Below are positions 18,668 through 28,400 of a DNA stretch of 64,000 bases, in pieces. Below the pieces are notes generated by a model. The model did not search any database and was not told the origin of the DNA. It was given only the letters and a program-made list of their open reading frames with translations. The DNA is from Candidatus Saccharibacteria bacterium oral taxon 488 (GTDB lineage: Bacteria; Patescibacteriota; Saccharimonadia; Saccharimonadales; Saccharimonadaceae): positions 794,112 through 858,111 of the forward strand of contig CP040000.1 of assembly GCA_013100805.1 (NCBI GenBank), read 5' to 3'. The number at the start of each line of letters is the position of its first letter. Within the stretch, counting starts at the first letter, position 1. The position numbers were made by a program, and so were the translations under genes.

Positions 18668-19326
18668 TGCTCAAAAAATGTCTCCGTTGAAATATGTGAT
18701 TCGTCGACGCCAGCGGCAGTTAGTTTTTGCCAAACATCGCGCACAAACGGCAGGCTGCCGCAGACCAGAAAATGCGCATTACTCGGCACTTCGCTCACAA
18801 TGTTCGCCGCCTCAAACCGCCCGTTATGCCAGCCGTCTTGTTCCTCAACCTGCTGGCGGGTACTAAATTTTTTGACCGTAATATTCGACGCCGCCAGTTC
18901 ATCAGCAAACACCATATATTCCGGCGATTTTTGACTCAAATAGAGAAAAGTCGGCTGCTTGGCGTCCGCCAAAATACTCCAAATCGGGCTCAGTCCGCAC
19001 CCCGCCGCGATGCCGACTAGCGGCCGCTCAGTCTGCAGATTGAAATCGCCGTACGCCCGGCTAATATGCAGCGTGTCGCCAACGTGACGCGAACACAAAT
19101 AGCTCGAGAATTCACCACCAACATTTTTCACGGTAATCGACATCAATTCCTCATGCGGGCGCGAAGAAATACTATAGGCCTTGCCTTCGCGCACCTGGCT
19201 GCCCTCAATGAACACCGTGATATATTGCCCCGCCATAAAGTCAAACGGCCGCGCAAAATACAGTGTCGTCACCTCAGGATTTTCCTGGCGCACCCGCACA
19301 ATTTCGACAGTTAGTGAATCACGCAT
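18664..19326 (-). CDS. ferredoxin-NAD(P)H reductase-like flavoprotein
   Basis: A 220-residue FNR-superfamily protein. The FAD-binding barrel carries a KAYSISSRP motif (the RxYS class, with Lys in place of Arg) at about 49-57 and SRAYGDFNL. The NAD(P)-binding domain has GIAAGCGLSPIWSIL at about 105-119 and ends VCGSLPFVRDVW...ETFFEQ. There is no attached 2Fe-2S domain, so it needs a separate electron carrier. Its start overlaps the nrdG stop by 16 bases and its stop overlaps the acidic Cys-cluster gene. The context suggests it supplies electrons to reduce the NrdG iron-sulfur cluster; that is inference. Confidence 0.85.
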   Translation of the reverse strand: MRDSLTVEIVRVRQENPEVTTLYFARPFDFMAGQYITVFIEGSQVREGKAYSISSRPHEELMSITVKNVGGEFSSYLCSRHVGDTLHISRAYGDFNLQTERPLVGIAAGCGLSPIWSILADAKQPTFLYLSQKSPEYMVFADELAASNITVKKFSTRQQVEEQDGWHNGRFEAANIVSEVPSNAHFLVCGSLPFVRDVWQKLTAAGVDESHISTETFFEQ

Positions 19327-20054
19327 TCCTCGACATACCTTTCCATTATTTTTTTGGCAGCTCTAAATTCTTCGTCGGTAAAGGTGTGGTAGTTGGCAAA
19401 TTTCGGACTAATGGTGGTGCCGGTGCGAAAATGCTGCAAAGCGAAGCGCTTGGCGCCCTTGACCAACTCGCCAATCTTTTCAAAATCCGCTACCTCCAGC
19501 TGCTCGCGAACGATGGTCGTCCGAAATTCATGGCCAATCCCTGAGTCAATCATCAGCCGCACATTGTCTTTGATGGCCGCTAGATCAATCGGCCGCGCTG
19601 CAATCTCCACGTATTTTTCCAGCGGGCCCTTGACGTCCATGGCGATGAAGTCAATCGTCCCCTCCTCGACCATACCGCGCACTATATCCGGATGCGTGCC
19701 GTTAGTATCCAGCTTGACATCAAAGCCGAGGCTCTTGATCATCCGGCACAGCACCGGCAAATCCTCGTTGACTGTCGGCTCGCCGCCAGAAATCACCACG
19801 CCGTCTAGCTTGCCGATGCGCGACTTCAGGAAGATCATTGCCTCCTCGACTGGGATGCTCGGCGCTAACCGCTCAGGTAACACCAGCTCCGGATTATGGC
19901 AATAGCCGCAGCGCATATTACAGCCAGAGAGAAACAGCGCTGCCGCCACGTGCCCTGGATAATCCACCAGCGACAGCTTCTGAATCCCGCCGATCGACAC
20001 CTTAAGCTGGGACAGCGACGGCGCAAGCTCGCTGATGTTCGGCGGCATCGTCAT
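19311..20054 (-). CDS. nrdG: anaerobic ribonucleotide reductase activating protein (radical SAM)
   Basis: A 247-residue radical-SAM enzyme with CNMRCGYC (CX3CX2C) at about 44-51, binding the 4Fe-4S cluster that cleaves SAM, and ISGGEPT for SAM binding. It resembles the NrdG2 branch of activases (KLSLVDYPG, a frequent N-terminal signature). It installs the glycyl radical on NrdD. The start at 20054 lies 53 bases inside the nrdD 3' end, an unusually long overlap; a later start is excluded by the conserved N-terminus near residue 26. It forms an operon with nrdD upstream and the FNR-like gene downstream. Confidence 0.93.
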   Translation of the reverse strand: MTMPPNISELAPSLSQLKVSIGGIQKLSLVDYPGHVAAALFLSGCNMRCGYCHNPELVLPERLAPSIPVEEAMIFLKSRIGKLDGVVISGGEPTVNEDLPVLCRMIKSLGFDVKLDTNGTHPDIVRGMVEEGTIDFIAMDVKGPLEKYVEIAARPIDLAAIKDNVRLMIDSGIGHEFRTTIVREQLEVADFEKIGELVKGAKRFALQHFRTGTTISPKFANYHTFTDEEFRAAKKIMERYVEECVIH

Positions 20055-22137
20055 AATGCTCCCTCATGTCAAATTCAGCTTGTTTGCCATTGTTCCACTG
20101 AGCAACCGGACGCAAGAAACCGACTACCCGCGAGTAAACCTCAGTCGCTTCGCCGCAATTCGGACACTCTGGATGCTCTCCGACGATATAGCCGTGATTG
20201 GTGCAAATTGAGAAGCTCGGCGTAAAGGTAAAGTACGGCAATTTGTAATTTTCGCAAATCGTTTTGACCAGTTTCTTCAGCGTCTGCGGATCATCCATAC
20301 GCTCGCCCAGGAAGAAGTGAATCACCGTGCCGCCCGTGTATTTAGTCTGCAAATTATCCTGCAAATCCATCAGCTCAAACAAATCATCAGTGTAGTTGAC
20401 TGGCAAGTGGCTGGAATTGGTGTAGAACGGATGCTTAACTGCCGCGCCGAGACCATTAGCAAAGTGGGCTCGGTCAGGGAAGCTAGCTTTGTCGAGCCGC
20501 GCCAAGCGGTAGGTCGTACCCTCAGCCGGCGTTGCCTCCAAATTGTAATTATTGCCCGTTTCTTTCTGGTATTCCACCAAGCGGTCGCGCATGAAGTCAA
20601 GCGTTTTCTCGGCAAACGCCTTACCCTTTTCAGTGCCAATGTCAACGCCCAGCAGGTTCAACGCCGCTTCGTTGGTGCCAATCAAACCGATGGTTGAGAA
20701 GTGATTTTTCCAGTATTCATTGAAGCGCTTTTTAATATCGCGCAGGTAAAACTTGGTGTACGGATACAGGCTGATATCCGAATCGGTCAGCTGCTCCAGC
20801 ACCTTGCGCTTGGTCTCTAGGCTGTCGCGCGCCATATCCATCAGCTCGCCCAAGCCCTTGAAAAACTCTTTCTCGTTCTTTGATTTCAGTGCCAGCCGCG
20901 GCAAATTAATCGTCACCACGCCGATCGAGCCAGTCATCGGATTCGAGCCAAACAAACCGCCGCCACGATACTCCAGCTGGCGATTATCGATCCGCAAGCG
21001 GCAGCACATCGAGCGCGCATCTTCTGGATCCATGTCGGAATTGATGAAGTTCGAGAAGTATGGGATGCCATACTTGGCGCTAGCCTCCCAAAGATTTTCA
21101 ATGACCGGATTATCCCAGTTGAAATCCTTGGTAATATTGACTGTCGGAATCGGGAAGGTAAAGACTCGGCCGTTGGCGTCGCCCTCAGACAACACCTCCA
21201 GAAGCGCCTTATTAAGCATGTTCATCTCTTCTTGATAATCGCCGTAGTTGGTATCCTGCATCTCGCCGCCGATGATCACCGGATTGCCAGCCATGTGCTT
21301 TGGACATTCCAGATCAAGCGTGATGTTGGTAAACGGCGTCTGGAAACCAACCCGGGTTGGCACGTTGACATTAAAGACGAATTCCTGCAGCGCTTGTTTG
21401 ACCTCGTCATAGCTTAATTTATCAGCGCGAATGAACGGCGCTAAGAGCGTGTCAAAATCAGAGAACGCCTGAGCGCCAGCCGCCTCGCCTTGCAAAGTGT
21501 AAAAGAAATTGACCACCTGCCCAAGAGCCGAACGGAAATGCTTGGCTGGCTTGGAGGCAACCTTGTTTTTAACGCCAGTGAACCCTTGGCGTAGCAAATC
21601 CATCAAATCCCAGCCAACACAGTAAACACTCAGCAAATTGAGGTCGTGAATATGCAAATCACCCTCTTTATGCGCCCGGCCGATTTTTGGCGAATAGATT
21701 TTATCCAGCCAGTAGGTCTTAGTAATTTCCGCCGAAACGTAATTATTCAGTCCCTGCAAACTATAGCCCATGTTGGAGTTTTCTTTGACTTTCCAGTCTA
21801 GATTATTGACGTACTTATCGATCAAATCGACGTGCGCATTGGAAGTAATTTCACGCAGTTTTTTATGCTGGTCGCGGTAGATGATGTAGGCTTTGGCAGT
21901 TTTCTTGAACTTGGAATCAATCAGCGTGTCCTCGACGATGTCCTGAATATCCTCGACACCCGGCAAACGTTTTTGATTGCGAGTTTCCAGTACCGCCAGC
22001 ACCTTGTCAGTCAATTTAACGGCCTGTTTGGCATCAAATTCGCCAGTTTCCAAACCCGCCTTCTCGATGGCTTTATCAATTTTTTTACGGTCAAATTTAA
22101 CGGTCCGACCATCGCGTTTTTTGATTGATTTGTACAT
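20002..22137 (-). CDS. nrdD: anaerobic ribonucleoside-triphosphate reductase
   Basis: A 711-residue class III ribonucleotide reductase that makes dNTPs without oxygen. An N-terminal ATP cone (about 1-90, starting MYKSIKKRDGRTVKFDRKK) senses dATP/ATP. The ten-stranded barrel contains the CCRLRIDNRQ region. The C-terminus has CTNHGY and PECPNCG, the structural zinc site, and the glycyl-radical motif RVVGFLRP with the radical glycine at about 673. A 38-residue tail follows the glycine. The start ATG at 22137 has an AAGGAGG Shine-Dalgarno. The promoter carries two NrdR boxes, so the operon should be repressed when nucleotides are ample. The lineage can therefore make deoxynucleotides from ribonucleotides anaerobically. 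Confidence 0.96.
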   Translation of the reverse strand: MYKSIKKRDGRTVKFDRKKIDKAIEKAGLETGEFDAKQAVKLTDKVLAVLETRNQKRLPGVEDIQDIVEDTLIDSKFKKTAKAYIIYRDQHKKLREITSNAHVDLIDKYVNNLDWKVKENSNMGYSLQGLNNYVSAEITKTYWLDKIYSPKIGRAHKEGDLHIHDLNLLSVYCVGWDLMDLLRQGFTGVKNKVASKPAKHFRSALGQVVNFFYTLQGEAAGAQAFSDFDTLLAPFIRADKLSYDEVKQALQEFVFNVNVPTRVGFQTPFTNITLDLECPKHMAGNPVIIGGEMQDTNYGDYQEEMNMLNKALLEVLSEGDANGRVFTFPIPTVNITKDFNWDNPVIENLWEASAKYGIPYFSNFINSDMDPEDARSMCCRLRIDNRQLEYRGGGLFGSNPMTGSIGVVTINLPRLALKSKNEKEFFKGLGELMDMARDSLETKRKVLEQLTDSDISLYPYTKFYLRDIKKRFNEYWKNHFSTIGLIGTNEAALNLLGVDIGTEKGKAFAEKTLDFMRDRLVEYQKETGNNYNLEATPAEGTTYRLARLDKASFPDRAHFANGLGAAVKHPFYTNSSHLPVNYTDDLFELMDLQDNLQTKYTGGTVIHFFLGERMDDPQTLKKLVKTICENYKLPYFTFTPSFSICTNHGYIVGEHPECPNCGEATEVYSRVVGFLRPVAQWNNGKQAEFDMREHYDDAAEHQRACAVAVPA

Positions 22138-22166
22138 ACCCCTCCTTATTATGGCAATAGCAAACC

Positions 22167-22189
22167 AGCCCCAACCTCCCCGAGGGGCT
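22167..22189 (-). other. hairpin in the nrdD 5' leader
   Basis: AGCCCC (22167-22172 on the plus strand) pairs with GGGGCT (22184-22189) around an 11-base loop, between the nrdD promoter and its start. There is no T run after it on the minus strand, so it does not look like a terminator. It could affect message stability. Confidence 0.3.
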
Positions 22190-22222
22190 TGTGTTGCAAA
22201 AAACGTTATTTATTTTCTAAAA

Positions 22223-22238
22223 ACACCATATATAGTGC
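22223..22238. promoter_or_regulatory. NrdR box 1 (proximal)
   Basis: ACACCATATATAGTGC fits the NrdR palindrome ACACWATATATWGTGT with two differences. It lies downstream of the nrdD -10. Its centre is 32 bp, three helical turns, from that of box 2, the usual tandem spacing. Confidence 0.88.
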
Positions 22239-22247
22239 TTAATATAG

Positions 22248-22277
22248 AATATACACGCGATATATAGCGTTTGTCAA
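22248..22277 (-). promoter_or_regulatory. nrdD operon promoter
   Basis: TTGACA at 22272-22277 and TATATT at 22248-22253 on the minus strand, 18 bases apart. Unlike most units here, it gives a leader of over 100 bases with a Shine-Dalgarno start. Confidence 0.8.
22255..22270. promoter_or_regulatory. NrdR box 2 (distal, between -35 and -10)
   Basis: ACGCGATATATAGCGT is a perfect 12-base palindromic core matching the NrdR consensus centre. It fills the spacer of the nrdD promoter, so bound NrdR would directly block RNA polymerase. No nrdR gene lies in this window. Confidence 0.88.
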
Positions 22278-22296
22278 CGAAAATACATTGTATTAT

Positions 22297-22674
22297 TTAC
22301 ATATGAGAGGCGGATGAGATCGTCTCCTCTGATAACGCCAAAACGTCGCGGTAAATCATATCAACAATTTCCGCCTGAGCCAGCTTCTCGCCAATTCGCT
22401 GCTCGCCTGGCACGTCCAAAACATCTTGATCTTTCCACCACTGGCGCATCTCTGATTCGCCAAATTCATGAGCGTTTGGCTTAGTGGCGTGGCGGCGCAC
22501 CGTTTCCTCAAATGATACGTCAAAATAATAAATCAGTTGTTCGCCCTGAAAATCATCCAGCAGCCGGCGCAGCATCGTGCCGTAACCCAGCTGACGCTGG
22601 AGCAAGCGTGCCGTGCTGGTTTTACCGCAGCCAGAATTACCGCGGAGAATGATCAGCGGATGAGAGGCCGTCAC
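22297..22674 (-). CDS. small P-loop kinase with apparent internal deletion
   Basis: A 125-residue protein starting with a P-loop, LRGNSGCGKTSTARLLQ (Walker A at about 12-19), followed quickly by GYGTMLRRLLDDFQGEQLIYYFDVSFEETVRRHATKP, the second half of an AAA-type nucleoside/peptide kinase of about 165-180 residues. The block that normally lies between the GTML strand and the YGxMLRRL helix, including the Asp-bearing strand, is missing, so two similar segments seem to have recombined. The active site is probably incomplete. It overlaps the upstream phosphotransferase gene by four bases. Function unknown; AT content ordinary. Confidence 0.6.
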   Translation of the reverse strand: MTASHPLIILRGNSGCGKTSTARLLQRQLGYGTMLRRLLDDFQGEQLIYYFDVSFEETVRRHATKPNAHEFGESEMRQWWKDQDVLDVPGEQRIGEKLAQAEIVDMIYRDVLALSEETISSASHM

Positions 22675-23681
22675 GTGCGCTCCAGCAAATCATAAGCGGT
22701 AGCTGCCGATAGCGCCTGCATTTGGCGAAGATTATCACCTGACTGGAGCGGCGGCTTGAGGCTGCGGATAAGATAAAAGCCAACAAACGCCGCTAACATC
22801 TCCGCATTGAGCTCGTCTAGCCATGGCGTTACATCCTGACCATGGCGCGCCATGTCGATTAAAAACTCCGTCGCCCCAGACCCCTGAGGCGCATAGGAAG
22901 CCCAATTCCAATCGACCAATTTCAGCTCACCAGTTTGTGGATGAAACGCCAAGTTATCACTGCGAACATCACTGTGATCAAAACAGTCTTCTGGTTGTTT
23001 GGCGAAGTGTTTAGTACGTACCGAAATATCGGCTAATTCATCGCTCCTACTCAGTAACTCCATCATCTTTTGGCAGCGCCGCTGGTTGACTTTTGATTGC
23101 TCCGGTAATAATGTTCGGTAGTGATCAATCAGCTGACGGCGAACGTCAGCCTCAGCAATAACTCGATCAATGCCCTCATCCAAGCCGAGTTCCGCCGTCG
23201 TAAACGGCTGCAGTTGTAATTCCTCAACCACTTCATACGGCAACTCCGTTTTTTCCAACTCGCGAGTTGCTGCCACTACCGCCGAAATATACCGCTTGGC
23301 CACAGATTTTTCCGCTGGCGGCCGCCACAACCAACCGTCGGCCAACGCATAACTGGTTGTCATCAGCACATGCCCATCACCGACCAGCGCAGTCCAGTCA
23401 GCCACATATTGTGAGTGAAGTTTCTGCAATAACCGCGTCACTTCGTAGTCTTTTTTCAGCCAAGCCAATTCCCGCTCGCCGTCGTCCGGCAGCAAATCAA
23501 CATCAACTTCTTTAACAAAAATCGTCCTATCGCCCGCCGACACCAAGGCGCGGCGATTGCGCGAAAAGCCACCGCTTACCGATGTAATTTGCAAATCAGG
23601 CGCGTCAACGCCAAGTTCTGCTACTGCACATTGCAGCGCTCTATTGGTCAGCAATTTGTTGGGACTGAGCGAAGTTTTCAT
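22671..23681 (-). CDS. APH/choline-kinase family phosphotransferase
   Basis: A 336-residue protein with the aminoglycoside-phosphotransferase fold. An N-lobe carries FVKEVDVD (the nucleotide-binding Lys). The catalytic loop DHSDVRSDNLAFH has the Brenner-type D...N arrangement, and the metal-binding Asp lies in KLVDWNWAS. Family members phosphorylate small hydroxyl compounds, sugars or antibiotics. The substrate cannot be told from sequence. It is the first gene of a two-gene unit with a TATAAT six bases before the ATG. Confidence 0.75.
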   Translation of the reverse strand: MKTSLSPNKLLTNRALQCAVAELGVDAPDLQITSVSGGFSRNRRALVSAGDRTIFVKEVDVDLLPDDGERELAWLKKDYEVTRLLQKLHSQYVADWTALVGDGHVLMTTSYALADGWLWRPPAEKSVAKRYISAVVAATRELEKTELPYEVVEELQLQPFTTAELGLDEGIDRVIAEADVRRQLIDHYRTLLPEQSKVNQRRCQKMMELLSRSDELADISVRTKHFAKQPEDCFDHSDVRSDNLAFHPQTGELKLVDWNWASYAPQGSGATEFLIDMARHGQDVTPWLDELNAEMLAAFVGFYLIRSLKPPLQSGDNLRQMQALSAATAYDLLERT

Positions 23682-23687
23682 ATGGAA

Positions 23688-23693
23688 ATTATA
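23688..23693 (-). promoter_or_regulatory. -10 element, leaderless phosphotransferase gene
   Basis: TATAAT on the minus strand, six bases before the ATG at 23681. Confidence 0.6.
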
Positions 23694-23708
23694 GCATTGA
23701 CCTCGAGT

Positions 23709-24723
23709 TTACCGCGAGTCGACGTGCGAAACAACCAACGTAAATTCCGCGCCATTTGGTGGCTGGCTTTTAACCCGAATCGTGTAGCCACAGCGATCTG
23801 CTAGCGACTTGGCAATCGCCAGCCCCAAACCGTGGCCCGATGCGTCAGTCCGCGTCCGCGCCGTGTCCGCCCGGTAAAATCGCTCAAAAATATGCTTTTG
23901 GTCGCCCGGTGCAATGCCCGGGCCGTTATCTCTCACTGTGAATTCCAGCACGTGTTTTTTACGATTCACCCACGCAATCACATTCACTTCGCCGTTTTTT
24001 GGCGGCGCGTATTTGATGGCGTTATCCACTAGAATTGCTAGAATTTGACGAACCGCATTTGCCTGAAGCGGCACGTCGCCGGCCAAGGATTGATCATCAT
24101 GCACGAGCCTTACCCGCTTTGCCTGTGCGGCTGGTGTAAACCGCGTCACCACTTCTTCAATAAAAGCGTAGCTGGATTAACTAGTTCTGGATCAGTCATG
24201 ACACCTCCCGATTTTGCCAAATCAAGCAGTGAATTACTGAGCTCGGTCAATTTCTTGATTTCTGCAACGTTTTGACTCAAAACGTGGCGAGCTTTCTTCT
24301 CGGTCAGCGTTGATTTTCTGAGTGCCACTTCGTTCACAAGTGACAGCGCCGCCAACGGTGTCCGCAGCTCGTGACTGGCGTCAGATACAAATTGCGTTTG
24401 CTGTTCAATCGACCGCTCAATTGGTGCCAATGTCCGACGTGCCAATAGCAGACTCAGCCAATAGCCGACCAGCAACATCACGCCATTGAGTACCACCAGC
24501 GACATAATCACCGACCCGCGCGTCTCGCGGTTGCGTTGCTCCAGGCGGCGACTAAACTGACGCTCAATAAGCTCTGGCGGTTGCTGAGCATGTTCACCCG
24601 GCGGTAATGGACGATTTAATTGCACGGAAGGATAGCATAAATAATCACGCCAAACACCAGTGATAAGGTCATAATCACCGCCAAATAACTCAGCGCCAGA
24701 CGCCTAACGCGCTGCCGTTTCAT
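23709..24723 (-). pseudogene. sensor histidine kinase with two frameshifts
   Basis: Read across three frames this is a classic two-helix sensor kinase. ATG at 24723 overlaps the response-regulator stop as ATGA. The first frame gives MKRQRVRRLALSYLAV and a membrane helix but stops after ILPCN near 24628. A second frame picks up at 24625 with VQLNRPLPPGEH, a second membrane helix and the HisKA box SDASHELRTPLA, then stops at 24146. A third frame gives the ATPase domain with DNAIKYAP (N box), DNGPGIAP (G1) and GHGLGLAIAKSL (G2). Each joint fits loss of one base, the second one in a T run at 24162-24165. With two independent lesions it is probably a dying gene, unless the assembly is wrong here. 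It would pair with the adjacent OmpR-type regulator. Confidence 0.75.
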
Positions 24724-25367
24724 GATTTATCCTCCAGTTTGTAGCCAAAGCCTGGGACGGTGTGAATCAATTTTGAGTCAAATGGCTTATCGATTTTGCG
24801 GCGCAAAAACATAATGAATAGCTCAACATTGTTTGGCAAGACATCTGCATCAAAATTCCACACATGCGAGATGATTTGCTCTTTGGACAGGACCTTGCCG
24901 GCGTTACGCATCAGATATTCCAAGACAGCGTATTCTTTGGCAGTCAGGCTAATTTCCTGCGCGGCACGCGTCACCTTTTTCAAACTCGGATCAAGCGTCA
25001 AATCACCGACCCGCAAGATTTCTTCCAGCTTCTCGTTCGGACGGCGCAGCAGGGCGCGAAGACGCGCTAATAACACCTCAAAACTAAACGGCTTCGCCAA
25101 ATAATCATCAGCGCCCACGTCCAATCCTTCGACTATATCCCGCTCGGCATCACGTGCCGTCAACATCAAAATCGGCGTCTGATTACCGTCTTGACGTAGC
25201 TCCCGGCACACTTCATAGCCATTCATTTCCGGCAGCATCACATCAAGAATAATCACATCATAGTCATCCGCCGTCGCCGTTCGGTAGCCCTCGTCGCCGT
25301 CATGCGCCACGTCAACCGCATAGGCTTCATCTTCCAAGCCTTCCTTCAGCGACCGGGCGATCGCCAC
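24720..25367 (-). CDS. OmpR-family response regulator lacking a usable start
   Basis: A receiver domain with phospho-acceptor Asp in YDVIILDVMLPEMNGYEV and a KPF motif, followed by a winged-helix DNA-binding domain (SLTAKEYAVLEYLMRN ... VWNFDADVLPNNVELFIMFLRRKI). Homology runs upstream to base 25400 (AKRILLVEDDVA), but between the in-frame TGA at 25407-25409 and GTG at 25367 there is no ATG, GTG or TTG. Starting at that GTG removes the first strand and the acidic pair (ED/DD) needed for Mg2+ and phosphorylation. The gene's 5' end abuts the imported 25.4-30.0 kb cassette, so its original start was probably lost in that event. It overlaps the broken kinase gene by ATGA. Confidence 0.75.
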   Translation of the reverse strand: MAIARSLKEGLEDEAYAVDVAHDGDEGYRTATADDYDVIILDVMLPEMNGYEVCRELRQDGNQTPILMLTARDAERDIVEGLDVGADDYLAKPFSFEVLLARLRALLRRPNEKLEEILRVGDLTLDPSLKKVTRAAQEISLTAKEYAVLEYLMRNAGKVLSKEQIISHVWNFDADVLPNNVELFIMFLRRKIDKPFDSKLIHTVPGFGYKLEDKS

Positions 25368-25400
25368 GTCATCTTCTACTAGTAAAATTCTCTTAGCTAC
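25305..25400 (-). repeat. inverted flank copy A: response-regulator 5' end
   Basis: The response-regulator segment from its damaged first codons through EDEAYAVDVA. A related copy lies in opposite orientation at 29986-30079. Together the two face outward from the cassette, like an imperfect inverted repeat about 90 bases long. Confidence 0.6.
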
Positions 25401-25428
25401 ACCCTCTCAATAAACAAGACGTCTTAAA

Positions 25429-28400
25429 TTATCTAAGATTATGCGTACCTTCATTCATAATAACTTCAAATATGTCAGCCAATACAGCATCTTTCCAACT
25501 TTGCGGGTCTTTATCGTGTTCATTAGTAAGGTTGTATGAGTTGAAATTATCATCAGGTTTGCCCACAAAATCCGATGAGTAATGTATCGCACCAAATCCC
25601 ACATTGCGACCATTTTCTTTATTGTATCTGGCGACAGCATCAGCAATTTTTGAAGACTCAATGTCTACAGTCTCGATTCTATTGTCTTTACATATCTTTA
25701 TAAAACTGTCCGTCTCATCAAGCGGTGTGACACAAGATATGTGTCCGCTCGACTGAAATGGTATGAAAGAAGCTAGAATATTTTTAATCGGAATGTATCG
25801 GGGCGTTGAAGTATTATCAAATATTGCAAACTCTTTCGGTATATATATTCTACTATAGACTTCAGGCTGACCTACTAATGTGCCGACCTTACCGTTATGT
25901 ATAATAGCGCTTGCGCCAAGTCCGCATACATGAGTTGTCAAGTCGGCTGCAATATCTCCCCAGTGACCGTATTTACACTCTAATACGTTAATAATGGTTG
26001 TATTGAGTCGAAAACGAGAACTAATGTACCAGAAATTTTCCGAAATGCTTGCTGGTTCATAACCCTCATTAATCAGGTATGCTTTTAAGCGAGTTGAGTA
26101 ACCCAAATACACAATATCCCCACCATGTACGATTTCATTCGTAAGCCCCGTAAGATGAAATTTATTCTGGTCAAGATCGGGGTAGCGCACAATCTCAACA
26201 TCGCAATTAGTGCTTCTTACGTATCGGCTAAAAAGCGTCGCATAATGCTTTAGTACGTCATCGCCAGGAAAGTTAAATAAGTGTAGCGTAGTAGTTTCAG
26301 GGTCAATAACACTAATCGGTCTAAGCGCGTTGCTATTTCTATCTTTAGCGACAATACCGCCAGCGCTTTCTGCATTAGTTGCATTAGGAACTACCTTATT
26401 TATAACCGACCAAATAGGTATAATGCCGTGTAATACAATGAGGTGAGGCTTCTGCTCCAGTTCTTGAAAATAATTTTTTAGTTTTTTATTAACATATCGT
26501 TCTTCCAATATTCCAGTTGCATGACTAGAGCTATTGGAAATATTAAACTTTTCTTTGTAGTGGTTTACTATCAAACTTGACATATCGCCTAAATGTAAGT
26601 ATTTATTAAGACCATTGAGTGTGCTTGCTGTACACTGTGAAGTATCTATATTAATAGGCTGTACCCACTCACTTGAAACAGACTCACCATTAATGCGAAC
26701 AGAGCCGCTATCAATTTGAGCCATAAAATCATACATCAGGTATCGACGACCACTTGGTCCGACATAGCGCCGCACACCAGCCCGAATAACATTTTTAATA
26801 GACAAGCCTGTCTCTTCAAGCGTCTCACGCACAAAACAACCCTCAGGATTTTCCGTGCGGTTCATCTTTCCCCCTGGTATGACGTATTTGCCGGCATCTT
26901 TCCCTTTTGCGCTACGAAGCAGTAGTACCTCACCTTTTCCGTTAAATATATATCCACCAGCACAAAGAATAACTGGGCGGGATGCTTTTATAAAAAGGCT
27001 CTTATAATATTGATAAAACCTGTTGAAGCGCTGTCTATTAACAGCCTCGTCATATATCTCATCTCGACTGATTGCGTGACATCCTCTGTAGGATGAGCGT
27101 ATCGACCGTTCTTTACCTAGTCTACGTTCAAGAGAGGGCATCTCGTGACCAGTCCTCATAAGATACCAAAGCGCAAGAAGAATTGATATGCGCGAACAGC
27201 CATCACTGAAGTAATGACCCGTAAAATCAATAGACCATAAAATATATGAAGCAACATAAATCCTATTTTTCTCATGCTGCATCTTATCAAATAATTGTGT
27301 TAAAAAGTCGTTAAAATGATCTCGGACATCATCCGTTCGTATATACTTCGCCACATCATGACTACGAAAAAGATTGTCATCATTAAGTCCCGACACTCTT
27401 TTAGCTAGAATTATCACAAATTCGCGTAGACTATCCTTTGTTTCAATACGAACATATCGTTTATTGTAGACATAGTTTACAATCTCATCAAGAAATTTTA
27501 TTTGATTCCGTGATGCATGGACTACGCCGAGCATTCGAGACAACCTAGATTCTTTATTATCTGTTTTCAATACCCCATTAGTTGTACGTGACACAACCAT
27601 TACACAACGCCGAGCACGATATTTTATATCATCCTCATATGCAGCATCACGATAAAAGAAATTTTGATATTTGTGCATATCAGCATCACGAAATATAGCA
27701 TAATCTTCAACTTGGCCACTTTCTCTACTAGAGAGAAGCGGCACGTGTATTGAGGGGTTTCTGTTAACATAAATGTCGGTACCATCTTTTTTATAGTAAG
27801 TCTCACTAAAATTGCCGTGTAGTTGTTGCCGAACATCACATATCGACCTAACGAAATGATGCGCGGCAAGCCTATAGAAATAGCTTGCAGTTGCAGAATA
27901 TTTCAGTATCGACTTTTGGAGGCTTTCGGGAGAAAAGGTATTAATATTATAGAGGGAGCGTGACCTAGTGATATTATTTCGCGCTATATCTATGAAGTCG
28001 GGAATGATTGAATAAATATGCCATTTATAGCCATATCGTTCAGAAATATGCACGACTCTTTTTGCATCTTCTATCTTCTCAAATCGCTGTACGAGTATAA
28101 AACTTATCCCCTGCTTACAAAGCAAATCAACAACGTCACGACAAATATGAGAAGCTTCTTGATGAAGTTGGCGGGGTTCGGGCACGATCCCCCTTCCAAT
28201 AAACCAATAATCATCAAATAGTCTGCGCTTTATTATATCTGTTTCAACTATTGTATATAACCTCAGCCTATCTTGCAGCTTCTTTGCAAAAGTAGATTTC
28301 CCTGAACCTCCGACACCCCTAATAAGGTGGATAGTATGCCTTCTGCCATCCTTCCTATTGGCAGAAACGATCTTGGAAATCACCTCATCAACTATTTTTT

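Noticed and set aside
22167-22189. Hairpin in the nrdD leader as terminator or riboswitch
   Set aside because: No T run follows on the transcribed strand and no competing structure or known aptamer core is visible.
24603-24640. Kinase frameshift as programmed frameshifting
   Set aside because: No slippery heptamer or downstream structure is evident, and a second lesion lies in the same gene; decay or sequence error is simpler.
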